From positions 1-21,589 of the forward strand of contig VHZZ01032640.1 of assembly GCA_009801015.1 (NCBI GenBank): 21,589 nucleotides of DNA, written 5' to 3'. Both the position numbers and the translations under genes were made by a program. Below are positions 1 through 9,779 of the stretch, one piece after another (position 1 is the first letter of the stretch; each line of letters begins with the position of its first letter). The DNA is from Silene noctiflora (Eukaryota > Streptophyta > Magnoliopsida > Caryophyllales > Caryophyllaceae). Under the pieces are notes generated by a model that did not search any database, was not told the origin of the DNA, and worked only from the letters and a program-made list of their open reading frames with translations.

Positions 1-11
1 AAAAAAAAAAA
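1..11. repeat. A11 homopolymer at the left end
   Basis: The window opens with eleven A residues. The right end (21578-21589) is also an A-tract on the same strand. If the molecule is circular the two would join into one tract of about 23 A, or they could be two reads of the same tract. This suggests that the assembly stopped or was opened at a homopolymer. Confidence 0.9.
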
Positions 12-3000
12 GAGGTTCCTTTTAAGTTACATCTTGGACTTGGGTAAAATAACTTTATCTTTTATATGAGGCCAGTTTCATGATAACCACTGTTCAGTCT
101 TTCCAACGACATGCCATGCACCACCTCCCCGCGTATAATTATAAAGAGCATCTTATTCTATAACATCTTATCGCGGACTCTAACATCCTACTTACTATGC
201 CCGATCCTCTACTCTATAATTTCGTAACATCCACCTATCTCTGAAATATGGTTCCTTTTCTTCTAGCTCTGACTGAGAAGCCCCCGATTCCCTACGAGGT
301 CCAGTAACTCCTCCTCTAATTAATGCAGGCGAGTAAGGTGTCTTTCTTCTCCCCTTTGTCAAGCTGTAAACACCCTTTCCCTCCTAGTCGAGTGGCTCCC
401 TACTAAAGAAGCTGTCCTTAGCCTCTATCTAATGGAATGGCTTCATCAAATGTTATAGCTTCGTTCCCGGCGATGGCATTACGTTATTAAGTATATATAG
501 ACAGCTACTCCCTAATATCACAATTAAATCTCAAATTCTATAAGGAAAGCTGCTTTTTTCGCTAAATGTGGTTGTATCATCCATAGTAAATGCTTCTTTG
601 GGCTCATATTATTTTATTGCGTTTTAGAACTCGAATTCATCATTTGACTTACGTTCCTTTCTGAAAGACCTTGTTCGTCTTGTTAGTAGCTGTGCGAGTT
701 AAATGACAAATGCTCCCTGATGAGACACCTTTAGAAAAAGGGATTCAAAGATTCCCAGTAAATGGAAAGGTAATATAGGAATGCCTTACACCCTATGTCT
801 TATGTCTGGTACCTTATTCCAATACCAAAGAAAGCCTCGGAGAGAGTCTTCTCTTCAACTTAACAATTGTATTTACTCTCAATGTGCCAGCCTATGTTTA
901 TTTAAGAAAACTACTCAACTAAAATAAGAGCTAATCTAAGAAATAGGGGCAGCTCTTTCGGTAACCAGTCACGCGGTAGAGGACGAAAACTAGGCATCTC
1001 CTGGAAAGAAACCAGCCTTTCAATTAATTAATGAACACCCATTTTTTACTAAGCAAATACAAAAAAGGGTCGTCTCGTGCCTTTGCCTCATCATATAAAC
1101 GACTCCGCCGACAGCTGTCACTAAAGAGGAAAGAGTAGCCAAGCCCATATCCCGAGATCCCTACTACACTAATCAACTTAGATTCCTTCTTTTGTTCTGT
1201 AACGATTTGTTGTACCAGCTGCTGCGTTGAATCTAAACTAAAAAGTCCTTACTTACCGCATTAATTTCTTTCTCTTATAGCTTTTCATAAGACATGAGCT
1301 TCCTAGACTTATATACGTAAGAATAGCATAGACTTAATAGCATCGCATTGGAAGACTTCATCTTTGTTTGGAAGAGAGTCCGGGGACATTGCTTTTTTAT
1401 TACTCTCATTTGATTCGACTACTGTAAATTTCTCTATTTAAAGAGTGGACTCGGCCAAAGACCTAAGACAAGACTCTTAAGGGGGCAAGCGCTCGTCCCT
1501 TTTTTATTTAAATGTTTATATATAAGAAGCGGGCTCATGATATTTTTATTCTGGGATCAAACAGAAGTAGTGAGCGAAACTTTATACTAGAGGAGCGTGC
1601 TAGGAGAAAAAAGCAAAGGACATAAGTCATAACAAAGGCGCTGGAAGAAGCAACAACAATAAAAACAAATTAAAGGACTTCTTTTTTATCGGAAATCTAT
1701 AGGCACAGACAGCTACTCCATGGGAAGCTAGAGATAGATTCCTTTTGGCCAAATTCTCGATAGAATAAAACAATTGCACTTAGTTACAACTTTTCAATAC
1801 CTCCAACCAACTACGAAAGAGGGGTTATCAAACCGGGGAATTTAACATGTTTTAGGTTGAAAGTGGGCCTATTCGCCCTTCACCTTTTAAGCCTAAAGTA
1901 GAAAGTTGCTAATATACGATAATACTCCTTTTATTCTGAAAAAAAAACGGGTTGATAGTGAAAAATATACGTGTGGAAGCCATCTTTTGCTTAGTCTGCT
2001 GGTGTCAAATCCTATGAAATTGATTCCGAATATGCGCAACTAATCATATATATATAAAAGTGTGATGGTGTAAATTACTCTTCAAGTTCTGGGAAAGATA
2101 TATTTGGCGATTGCTATGTGTTAGAACTTAGTCATTCATTTATAATTAATAAAGAGTAGCTAGTAATAAATGGATAAACAGCTAGGTTCGATGATGCCAA
2201 TTTCTTTATACTACAAAGCTCTACTACATGAATAATAAGACAGCTCATGAAATAAGGGAATGCTTGTGTCCAAATTCCCAGTAACTGCAGTAATAGCCCA
2301 CTTATAAAATGTAATTCCAATCTCAATCTTAGGCCCAGGGAAAGGTGTAACAAGCCCTAAGCAAATAAAGCAGTGTCAAAGCAAGAGGGAGGGGTCAGGT
2401 AAGCAGAAGCTCCGTCCAAGGGAATCTTATAGTAAGCTAAGATTTACTTTCTTCTTTTAGTATTATAGTATATAAGACAAAGGCTACTTGCCATTGCTGG
2501 CTCCATTAAAAGTTTAGTCGCTTTCTTCAACCATTAACTTCAATAGGGACTTCTCCCGTAGGAACTTCTGTGTATTGTCCGTTATATAGTGAGTCTATTT
2601 AATTTTGTAGTAAGTGGATCTGGGAAGACGGAGGGAAAGAAAGCTAACTAGATTTATTACGATATTAATGAGTCTTAATTGTGGAAAAAAATAAGGAAAC
2701 GAGTGGAATACCCATAGTGAGTATAAAGAGCCCAGTAAGCCAAGCATGCAAGAAAGCATAAGAATAGTGACATCAGTGAGCTTAAAGAATTAGAATTTCG
2801 TGAACTTCTATTACAGTTTCATGAAAGAACTTCTCTGTCACATTGTTTGAAATCGCAGGGCATGGTGAAAGGGCTGTCTTTTGAACTAACTTTCAATGTA
2901 TTTCTTGATATCTATCTATAGTCACTCGGACCTAAACTTTTCTTTTTTAACTATTCTACTAGTAAGTTGGCTGCCGCTTTCTGTTAATGAATGCGCGTAA

Positions 3001-3155
3001 TCTCGAAGCACGTAGTCAATAGAGCTGGCTGTTAGAATCAGTCTAGTAAAGTAGCCCCAGTTATATATCCTTTATCTTTTCTTATAGAACAAGGTATGCC
3101 TTGCCCTCTTATTTTCTTAAGGGTAGTAGTAGGATGTTTACCCGCAGTAGTAGAT
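12..3155. other. Gene-less spacer
   Basis: I find no recognisable gene here on either strand. The stretch is AT-rich mitochondrial-type spacer with frequent stop codons in all frames. The heptamer taacatc recurs at 161, 181 and 225, and there is an imperfect hairpin at 1851-1897. A leucine-rich minus-strand open frame at 2132-2353 has only a TTG start and I do not count it as a gene. Confidence 0.6.
1851..1897. repeat. Imperfect long hairpin
   Basis: The outer arm tttaggtt (from 1851) pairs with aagcctaaa (ending 1897) with one bulged G. An inner aaag pairs with cttt, and gggc (1865-1868) pairs with gccc (1875-1878) around the loop ctattc. The inner part contains an asymmetric internal loop. 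Stem-loops of this kind can mark or stabilise 3' ends of mitochondrial transcripts, but no gene lies upstream, so no role can be assigned. Confidence 0.45.
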
Positions 3156-3413
3156 TTACCGACCCCCGGGACTTTTGTTATAGAACGAGCTTTCTTTCCC
3201 CGTAAATAAAATTACTAGCCTTTCCCTTATTCTATTTATATGAAGTTGTCGATTCGACACCAACTGTATCACTCTTCTATACGAAAGCATTTCTTTTTTG
3301 CTTTGGAACCCGTCCTTTCTTCTATATAACTGGAGAAAGAGAACTCTTATGTAGGACGTGTTAGTCAAGTAAAAGCAGAAGAAAGATGCTCTAGAGCCAT
3401 TCATGAGAACCAT
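3156..3413 (-). CDS. Unrecognised ORF, 85 aa (weak)
   Basis: This is a minus-strand ORF from the first in-frame ATG at 3413 to a TAA at 3156. The open frame continues upstream to 3524 through a TTG codon, adding a Phe/Leu-rich hydrophobic stretch that would be a membrane segment if translated. The ATG-started protein is basic in its second half, with clusters RRK at about residues 31-33 and RIRER at about 61-65. I recognise no family. There is no promoter-like motif on the minus strand nearby. A chance open frame is the leading alternative. Confidence 0.12.
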   Translation of the reverse strand: MVLMNGSRASFFCFYLTNTSYIRVLFLQLYRRKDGFQSKKEMLSYRRVIQLVSNRQLHINRIRERLVILFTGKESSFYNKSPGGR

Positions 3414-3524
3414 ACATGCATATGATGTAGACGCTGCTGGTGGTAAAGCTCTTAATGCCAATGCATAAAAGAAGAAAAGGAATATAGTAAAAAATCTTTG
3501 GGTCCTTTGGTTGTTGTACTTCAA

Positions 3525-4041
3525 GAAGCCTCGTACCAGAAGAAAGCCAGAGTTTAGTTAGTAGTCGACTAAAGGTAGGAGTAACTTGAGCCGTTTCTTT
3601 AGATCTTTCTTTTCTGCCTTGCTTTGCTGCTCGCTCCTTTATAAGGCTTCCCCACCTGTGAAATTACTACTTGAAGTTGTGCGTGCTTTCTTGTTAACTA
3701 GTAAAAGCACTCCCTCCCCCGTACACTTTCTTTGATTGGTAACTGGACTAAGGTTCACCCCTTGCTTAAGCCTGAGACTTGATGTCCTGGTCTTGGAATG
3801 TCTTTTTCTAAAATGAGGCTAGCCCTATATTAGGTGAGCTCTTCTTCGTCCTGTTAATTTTTATAGAAGTACAGTTGTTTGAGCTGATTGACGCCCTGTG
3901 CTACTAGTTTGCGGCTTGCACCCCCCGGATGTGATGAGCCTTTGATGAGTGAGATAATGCTTTTAGAGTAAAAAAGCATATTAGAGTACTGGAGTGGGCT
4001 GTTGATGAGTTTCGTCCCCATGTAGTACTTAGATAAAGCCG
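3525..4041. other. Gene-less spacer
   Basis: No gene, RNA or strong repeat is visible. A 6-bp inverted repeat around tagtcgacta near 3560 is too short to be meaningful. Confidence 0.6.
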
Positions 4042-4338
4042 TTACAAACTATAAAGGAAAAGGCAGGATATATCACTAGGATTCGCCTTACAAGGTAGCA
4101 GCTGGAGGAGATGATGTCTTTTAACTTGTATCCAGGGCTGTCTATGTAGCTGCACTTTCTCCGTTGCTTTATAACAGGCCCGTTTGCTTTTGAATATATC
4201 TTCTTGTTCGAACGCCTTTCTCTTAGACCCGAGGAATCCTTTCAACCTGCTTGCCGCCACCCCTCCTTCAAAAGAGCGGTTACTAAGGACTCTGACCTCA
4301 TGTAAACTTTCACTGGATAAGTCCCCTGCGACAACCTC
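4042..4338 (-). other. 98-codon open frame without ATG
   Basis: The minus strand is open from just after a TAG at 4339-4341 down to a stop ending at 4042. The frame contains no ATG codon at all; its best conventional starts would be GTG (4260) or TTG. The translation has a balanced charge pattern with a Lys/Arg-rich middle (for example LGSKRKAFEQEDIFKSKRA), which looks protein-like by eye. I recognise no family. It could be a gene fragment that lost its start, or chance. Confidence 0.15.
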
Positions 4339-4444
4339 CTAATGGAATTCTACGAGAAACTTTTGTACTTCCTTAGTTTAGCACATACGAGACGAGATAT
4401 ACTCTGACTTTAGCATTACTGTACTACATAACATAATACTGTGG

Positions 4445-4460
4445 CTATAAGATTATACCA
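4445..4460. repeat. 16-bp direct repeat, copy 1
   Basis: The sequence ctataagattatacca is repeated exactly at 6799-6814 in the same orientation. Flanks do not match. Short scattered repeats of this size are typical of plant mitochondrial spacers and are usually below the length that recombines often. Confidence 0.8.
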
Positions 4461-5494
4461 TCCGAACTTGTCCTTTGTCCACAAACTGATGCTTCTCCAT
4501 CTTCTTTCGGATCAACAACTGGACCAGCTGACACAGCGTTTGTATCCGTTAGAGAAATAGCTTACTTAGCTTCTTCCTTGTGGTAAATCACTTCATTCCT
4601 ATCTTGGAAATTAGGCTATTTAATTAGAATCCTAAATAATGGAAAGAGGGGATTACAGCTCTATTACTCGTTCCGGAGCTAGACTCGCTTGTTACAGATT
4701 AGTTAGAAGCCATCTTTAGAACAAAAGGACACCGGTCCATTAGAGTAAAGCGTAACCAAGCACCTCATTCACATTAACTATAGAAATAGAGGAATCAAAT
4801 TACAGAAGGGGCTTAATTAAGCTTAGAGCGTTTCGCCTACTTCAAAGAGAAGAAAAAGGCAGTAAAAGTAGCCCTACATGTCACAAAAGCGCCAACTGGA
4901 GATATTCAGACTGTATCTGAAGACTATATATCTGATCTACCGGGCGCAACTACTGTAGGTCGCAGGTAAAAGATTACAAGCACGGCTGATTAGAATGAAC
5001 GATCCCTTTACTTAGTTTTATACTTTTGTAATACTTTAGGTGATGTCTTTGCTCTCATAATTCCCTCGCACAGATGATATATTGCAATCGTAAAGGACTC
5101 ATTAAGTAAGAGGACTTCCTTACCCAACTCCCCAGTAAGGGCTTACTAACATAAAGCATAACAGGACACATCTCAGCCCAAGATATATATAGAAGAAATT
5201 AATCAGCAACTTAAGCAAGGGGCACTACTTACTAGTTACCAGACGAGAAAAGAAAGACCTTAGAAGCCAACTCCATTATCAAATGAGTAAGAGAATGCTT
5301 TTTTCTCAGTTAACAAGAGAACAGTGGAAAGGGGCATACATATATATGCATTAAAGAGGGTTACAACTCAAATGATTTATCACGCTAACGTTAGACTTTC
5401 TATGAGCTGTCTTATTATTATAGAATAGGTTTTTCCAAGGTGACAGTAAGCTGCTTCAAGGAAGTAGGTATACTCCTGGGTTAAAGTCCAACGC

Positions 5495-5515
5495 GACTTC
5501 TCTTCTCGAGAAGTC
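5495..5515. repeat. Perfect 8-bp stem-loop
   Basis: The arm gacttctc (5495-5502) pairs perfectly with gagaagtc (5508-5515) around the 5-nt loop ttctc. No ORF ends close upstream on either strand, so its role, if any, is unclear. Confidence 0.6.
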
Positions 5516-5593
5516 TTTCCTGTGTCTGCTGCTTCATAAATTGCTGTGGAAGAAAGACTTCTCTCTGTTTATAGGGTCTAGTTGTTAAAGGCG

Positions 5594-5615
5594 TATAAAA
5601 AAGTTCTTTTTTATA
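5594..5615. repeat. 10-bp A/T inverted repeat with 2-nt spacer
   Basis: The arm tataaaaaag (5594-5603) and cttttttata (5606-5615) are perfect inverted repeats separated by tt. The layout resembles a bacterial intrinsic terminator but the stem is almost all A-T and would be weak. Plant mitochondria are not known to use such terminators. No transcription unit feeds into it. Confidence 0.5.
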
Positions 5616-5893
5616 TGTTTCGATGCCAGCTTTACTAAACACTTACAGTGTCCTACCCTAGACAAGTAGTCGAAGTAAGGTTTTTTCTCTTTACGCCTGT
5701 CTTTATATTAGAATAGCAGACATAAAGGTAATGTCATCTCGAGCCCCAAAACCCGCTCATGAATGGAGCCAGCTAGCAAATTTAAATCAATCCTATATTA
5801 TATATGACTGTTATAGTGCAGCTTTAAGGCAGTTTTAAAGGGTTAATTGGCCCATAAGCATTAGTAGTACTTAGAACAATTACATAGGAAAGA

Positions 5894-6058
5894 TCATACC
5901 TTGTTTCTTATATTATAATCTATAAGACCCTTCCTTTCCCCGTGCACGTGCTTTATTCTTCTATAACAATCTTTTAAAACAAAATCTATAGTCTTACTCC
6001 ATGGGTCTAAGTATTTATGACTTTCGCTATTTACTCCGAAAAGGGCGGAAAGTCCCAT
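5894..6058 (-). CDS. Unrecognised ORF, 54 aa
   Basis: This minus-strand ORF runs from ATG at 6058 to a TGA at 5894; the frame begins nine codons further upstream at a TTG directly after a stop. The translation is polar and charge-balanced, with a segment near residues 20-35 (KYLDPWSKTIDFVLKD) followed by a basic run. It reads like a soluble protein fragment and not like the hydrophobic noise common in this DNA. I do not recognise the family. No minus-strand promoter motif precedes it, and the plus-strand promoter-like site at 6125 lies upstream but points away. Confidence 0.18.
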   Translation of the reverse strand: MGLSALFGVNSESHKYLDPWSKTIDFVLKDCYRRIKHVHGERKGLIDYNIRNKV

Positions 6059-6124
6059 TTTCTTAAGAGAACTCGTTGAGGACAATTAGCAACTTATTTC
6101 ATATTAGAATTCGAAAAGAAATTA

Positions 6125-6133
6125 CGTAAGAGA
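6125..6133 (+). promoter_or_regulatory. Promoter-like CRTAAGAGA motif
   Basis: The sequence cgtaagaga is an exact match to the eudicot mitochondrial promoter core CRTAAGAGA. The 40 nt upstream are AT-rich, as such promoters require, although the immediate flanks match the extended consensus poorly. Initiation would be expected within the GAGA. The next plus-strand ATG ORF is at 6552. The core is expected roughly once or less by chance in both strands of this window. Confidence 0.4.
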
Positions 6134-6551
6134 TATAATATGACTTTTCCTCCCTTTTATGATGCCTTCGTGCTTGCTTGATAAGTAGTGGCATTATATT
6201 GTTCTAATTAGACTCTTTCTTAGGCAGCTTCAGTAGTAGCGAAGGAAACTTCTTATGATGTTAGCGATTCGGTCGTATGATATGAGGCAACAGGATTTCG
6301 CCCCTTACTCTAATTATTCTAGGATCAGTTCTATTCTATAAAGTTGTCTTTTGTAGTCGAATTCCCAACGAGATTGGTTCGAAACCAGCATAATTAATAG
6401 CATGAATAATAGTAGAATTAGGGAGTGATCCGAAGGAAAAGAAGTACATATAGTCTATTTTAGTCGATGCGCCTTTAAGAACACTGGAGGATTCTGGAGA
6501 CGAAAAGAATGTGCTTTACGCGCCCGATCAATCAGATCCTTATACTGTGTG

Positions 6552-6761
6552 ATGGAGTTTCTCACGCTTTCCCCCCTTGTATTAGAGAGAGTGATACCTT
6601 TTTTAATGCACGTATACGAATACCTTACTCAGAGTAATTCTTACTTTAGAACAGACGTCCGCTTCCCCAATACTATTCTATCTTTTTATTTTATGGAGGA
6701 GATGCTAGCTTTTGCTTATATTAAACTATGCTATCTTTTCGGCTGCTGCGCTTGCAATTGA
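6552..6761 (+). CDS. Unrecognised ORF, 69 aa, hydrophobic
   Basis: The ORF starts at ATG 6552 and ends at TGA 6759-6761. It is rich in Leu, Phe and Tyr, with hydrophobic stretches at about residues 1-18 and 51-66, the latter ending in a Cys-rich tail (CCAC). It has no family I can name. Its context is the interesting part: a promoter-like motif lies about 420 nt upstream (6125) and a perfect 8-bp stem-loop starts 13 nt after the stop codon (6774-6803), an arrangement like that of plant mitochondrial transcripts whose 3' ends are protected by stem-loops. Short hydrophobic ORFs of this sort are a usual by-product of mitochondrial recombination. Chance remains possible. Confidence 0.25.
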   Translation: MEFLTLSPLVLERVIPFLMHVYEYLTQSNSYFRTDVRFPNTILSFYFMEEMLAFAYIKLCYLFGCCACN

Positions 6762-6773
6762 CTTTGTTCTTTA

Positions 6774-6803
6774 TATAGGAGTAGTAGATCGACTCCTCCT
6801 ATA
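6774..6803 (+). other. Stem-loop just downstream of the 69-aa ORF
   Basis: The arm tataggag (6774-6781) pairs with ctcctata (6796-6803) across a 14-nt loop. It begins 13 nt after the TGA at 6759-6761. In plant mitochondria stem-loops after stop codons commonly define mature mRNA 3' ends by blocking exonucleases; that role here is inferred. The right arm overlaps copy 2 of the 16-bp repeat. Confidence 0.4.
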
Positions 6804-6814
6804 AGATTATACCA
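6799..6814. repeat. 16-bp direct repeat, copy 2
   Basis: Exact copy of the 16-mer at 4445-4460. Its first five bases are part of the right arm of the stem-loop at 6774-6803, so the repeat unit includes half of that structure. Confidence 0.8.
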
Positions 6815-7281
6815 ACTATTTATCATAAGAAAGGGCCCTTGTTATGTTATAAAGCACCCAAAGTGAGTCCACCGTCCATCTCTTATATATGCTTTTGGTT
6901 GCCTTAGTTTAGTCTTAGTGCTTTCCTTGCGTTGTACGCCTATTATGCTTACGCGCTCTTTCAAGTAGTACCGTGTTGTGATGTAAAGCACTCTCCTGCT
7001 TTGCCCTAATACTTACTTGACTACCACCTCATTAAAGAACTTTTTTTCCCACGGTAATCCCATCCGTAGTATCCCGGCTCTTACAAAGTAGTAACATAAG
7101 CCTTTTAAGCTGTGGGAATCCCCACTCAATCTGTTTCATCTGACAACCGCGCCTGTATTTTAAGTTCTTTCTTGCCTATGTACCGGGAGTATACATTTTC
7201 GTATCTGATGTGAATGCGTTTGCCTATCCGCCCAAGTAGACGGAGGTAAGTAAAGCAATAATCTAATAGCATCTTCTCCTT

Positions 7282-7488
7282 ATGACGCAACTACCACTTA
7301 TGGTGTCTGTGAAAGTGTTCGCTTTGTGTTGTATACCCGTTTGTTATAATAAGTCATTTGAAGTCATCAGTCTATTGCTTGTTAGGTCTCGTCTAGTCCT
7401 GTCGTACTTAGATGTTCTAGGAATTTCCCTTGAGCATGGGGTAGTAGAAAGGGCCTTTTATATTGCCCTTGAGGGTCTTTCCATGTGA
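7282..7488 (+). CDS. Unrecognised ORF, 68 aa
   Basis: The ORF starts at ATG 7282 and ends at TGA 7486-7488. It is mostly hydrophobic, with a Val/Leu/Cys-rich segment in the first 22 residues and a second stretch at about 28-48. It lies downstream of the 6552 ORF in the same direction but is separated by the stem-loop and more than 500 nt. I see no promoter motif directly ahead and recognise no family. A chance ORF is likely. Confidence 0.12.
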   Translation: MTQLPLMVSVKVFALCCIPVCYNKSFEVISLLLVRSRLVLSYLDVLGISLEHGVVERAFYIALEGLSM

Positions 7489-8514
7489 CATCATCTAAAT
7501 GCTTCAAAGCTGCCATTTAATTAAGTTCCTTCTGTAGATTAGATTTTATTTTTTTTTGTAGTTAATATGGAATACTTGATTAAGTCTTCTAACGAGTGTA
7601 ATCCCTGTAATGAGACTAAAGAGCGTAGGTTCGAAGCGCGTATCAAAGAGGATGCTTAATACCTGTCAAAAGTAAGCATTTGCTAAGCCACAGTAGAACG
7701 ATCCCCAATCCAATTATTATAATTAAAGGGTTTTTTCCCAGCAAACATGGGGAAAAGAATACTAAAAGTCTTTATATATTCCCTTTATCTTCAGGCTTAG
7801 AATCCCTTTATTAGGAAATCATCCGAACTCATACCTAGGAACACAATCTAAGATTAAGTAACTGTAATACAGCAACGAATATCTTATTATTAAAAAGTTT
7901 TTACCCGGAAAAATCTTGTGTTGTACTTATATCTCATAGGCGGGTTCCCTATGCCTAGCTACTTTATTAATTGCAAAGGTTTATTTTCTCTTTTATATCC
8001 ATCATAACTGCTCCCCAACTACTAAGTGGCGGAAACTTTAACAACTCTAAGCAAAGCAGTCAGCCGCCTACGCTCGTGCATAAAGAAAGTAAACAAGCTC
8101 TCTTGCTTATAGAGCGTTATAGCCCGCTACAGCTGCTTCCAATAACTAAGAATGATCCCTCAAATGAGACTGTGAGAAGTAGTTTCCCACAAAAATAGTA
8201 GTTCCTCTACCAGATGATTCGAAAGCTGATGCTACACTAGAACGTTGTTATCATACATATATCCTGGTTTCAAGCGTCTATGCTTCTTAGTCGCTTACTA
8301 TCTTTTTTTTTATATTGCTCCAACTACTTACTAGACGGACCCCCCTTTGTAACGGGAGCTTGAGATGTTCTTTGAAAGTGTAACTGAAGTAAACTGGAAA
8401 CTCTCATCGAAAGGGAATTCCATTATCAAATGCGCTACCTAGCTCTGTGACTCCGGAACTATAGAGGCTACTAATACTAGGTTTAAGAAAGTTAGTGCAC
8501 GAGGAAGCCTCCTC
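7489..8514. other. Gene-less spacer
   Basis: No supported gene. A 75-codon frame at 7971-8198 has no ATG, only a TTG immediately after a stop codon, so I treat it as non-coding. No structured RNA was found. Confidence 0.55.
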
Positions 8515-8540
8515 TATTATATTATAGTATTATATTATAG
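8515..8540. repeat. 13-bp tandem repeat, two copies
   Basis: The unit tattatattatag occurs twice head to tail (8515-8527 and 8528-8540), with a few bases of a third copy after it. It is a small AT-rich tandem duplication of the kind produced by replication slippage. Confidence 0.85.
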
Positions 8541-8760
8541 TATAGACAAGTCGGATTGCGCGGAAAGCTCCAATCCCATTGTTTGGAGTAGAGTATGTCT
8601 CTTCATAATGTATATGTGACCCCGCGCCTATTCTCTTGCAAGCTTCTCACTCAAATACAAGGATAAGTAGAACCTTAGTTATATAGTAAGAGGCAGGGCC
8701 CTCATGTAACACATAACAATAAGGAGGTCTCTTCCTTGAAACGTCAAAAGTAGGCATTTA

Positions 8761-8769
8761 CATAAGAGA
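8761..8769 (+). promoter_or_regulatory. Promoter-like CATAAGAGA motif
   Basis: The sequence cataagaga matches the eudicot mitochondrial core CRTAAGAGA exactly. The upstream flank is only moderately AT-rich and matches the extended consensus in about 12 of 18 positions. A plus-strand ORF with a membrane segment follows at 9233, about 465 nt downstream, a leader length normal for mitochondrial mRNAs. Confidence 0.35.
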
Positions 8770-9232
8770 AAAGGACTGTTAGATTGCTATAGAAGGTAAA
8801 GCCATTAGCGTAATAGTAGAACGAATAAGCGGAATTCTGGCACAGCGAGTGGAAGATGTGTAACGGAGTGAGTCGAATACTTGGAATGAGCCCAAAAGAG
8901 CCCTGTAGGGTGTTAGAGTAGTAGAGCAAGCTATTCGAAGATAGAGGCTTACCGTTGAGTATAAACGTCCAAAAGGAACTCCTTCTAAGAAAGAGACTTT
9001 ATATTGAAGAACATGGGCGTTTAGCCTTATAACTAAGTTGGACCTTACGGAAGTTCATAGATGAGGTATGATTATGCTATTTAGTGATGTATACTACCGC
9101 CTTTCTTGGTTGATAAATTACGAACACTCCTGTCATTTAGCTCGGTTTAAGCGCTCGCGTAGTTTGAAGCGGAGGAAGACGCTCTAGTGAGTAGTTGTAG
9201 CTCTCCTGTTAACTGAAAGATCTCGCACATTT

Positions 9233-9460
9233 ATGAACCTATATTTCGGAAAGTGTAGTAAAGTTCAAAGCATTGCTTTTTTTTTTTCTAAGATTCCTGC
9301 GACTCTTTCCATATTGTTTTCAGAAAATTTGCTAACCTACTTGTGTATTATTCTCTTATTATACTCATTTACTCGTTACATATCGGAAAAAGGCTATTGC
9401 ACCGGTTATAAGATCGGCTTCGTCTGTAGTTGGACAAAGAATCTAGTTCATAAAAAATAA
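9233..9460 (+). CDS. Unrecognised ORF, 75 aa, one membrane segment
   Basis: The ORF runs from ATG 9233 to TAA 9458-9460. A clear candidate transmembrane helix lies at about residues 33-47, rich in Leu and Ile, followed by a basic tail ending in KK. An earlier Phe-rich stretch (about residues 14-19) is encoded by an 11-T run (9277-9287), which makes the frame vulnerable to slippage or sequencing error. A promoter-like motif is upstream at 8761. Small, unique membrane ORFs under captured promoters are the classic form of chimeric ORFs linked to cytoplasmic male sterility, but no part of a known gene is visible here, so that link is only an analogy. Confidence 0.25.
   Translation: MNLYFGKCSKVQSIAFFFSKIPATLSILFSENLLTYLCIILLLYSFTRYISEKGYCTGYKIGFVCSWTKNLVHKK
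9277..9287 (+). repeat. T11 homopolymer inside the 75-aa ORF
   Basis: Eleven consecutive T residues lie within the open frame starting at 9233. A one-base length error here would change the ORF, so its reading frame depends on accurate homopolymer calling. Confidence 0.9.
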
Positions 9461-9779
9461 GTAAAGGAAGTTTTCACAGTAGAAGACTGAGTAGACGAAA
9501 CAGATGTTGGCGTTCTTGAAGCAGCATGCGCGGGTGCAGGTGTACTAGGAAGCAATTGATGGAACTACTGATCACAAGTAGTAGTCGTCCAATGGCAGGA
9601 ATTACTAAGTTTCTCTTTTTATAACTACTAATTGGCTTTTGCCGCCTCTTTAGGATCTTGCCTTATCGCATACGAAGCTTTCTAACTTATTTAACACGGG
9701 AAAAGCGGGTATAAACGCTGTGCCAGATGTATATGATGGGCCTTTAGTTTCCTATAAGGATTCCGTTAAGCAAGCAAAG

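Larger units (their letters stand above)
4343..5893. other. Gene-less spacer with two hairpins
   Basis: No gene was found. It contains one copy of a 16-bp direct repeat (4445-4460), a perfect hairpin at 5495-5515 and an A/T hairpin at 5594-5615, listed separately. Confidence 0.6.

Noticed and set aside
2132..2353. Leucine-rich minus-strand open frame of 73 codons
   Set aside because: It begins only at a TTG, has no early ATG, and the repeated Leu/Arg pattern comes from low-complexity DNA.
6366..6390. Palindrome-like ggttcgaaacc resembling a T-loop
   Set aside because: It is a 5-bp hairpin with a 3-nt loop and lacks any other tRNA element.
6865..6890. Minus-strand promoter-like ataagaga (complement of tctcttat)
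   Set aside because: The core has one mismatch and the flanks match the extended consensus poorly; similar weak hits at about 9352 and 15658 were dropped for the same reason.
7621..7650. Possible T-arm (ggttcgaa) of a tRNA
   Set aside because: No anticodon arm, D-arm or acceptor stem can be built around it.
7971..8198. Plus-strand frame of 75 codons
   Set aside because: No ATG; the TTG start directly follows a stop codon, no promoter motif is near, and no family is recognised.
8744..8929. Minus-strand frame of 61 codons, Tyr/Phe-rich
   Set aside because: It has a TTG start, no internal ATG, and overlaps the promoter-like site on the other strand.
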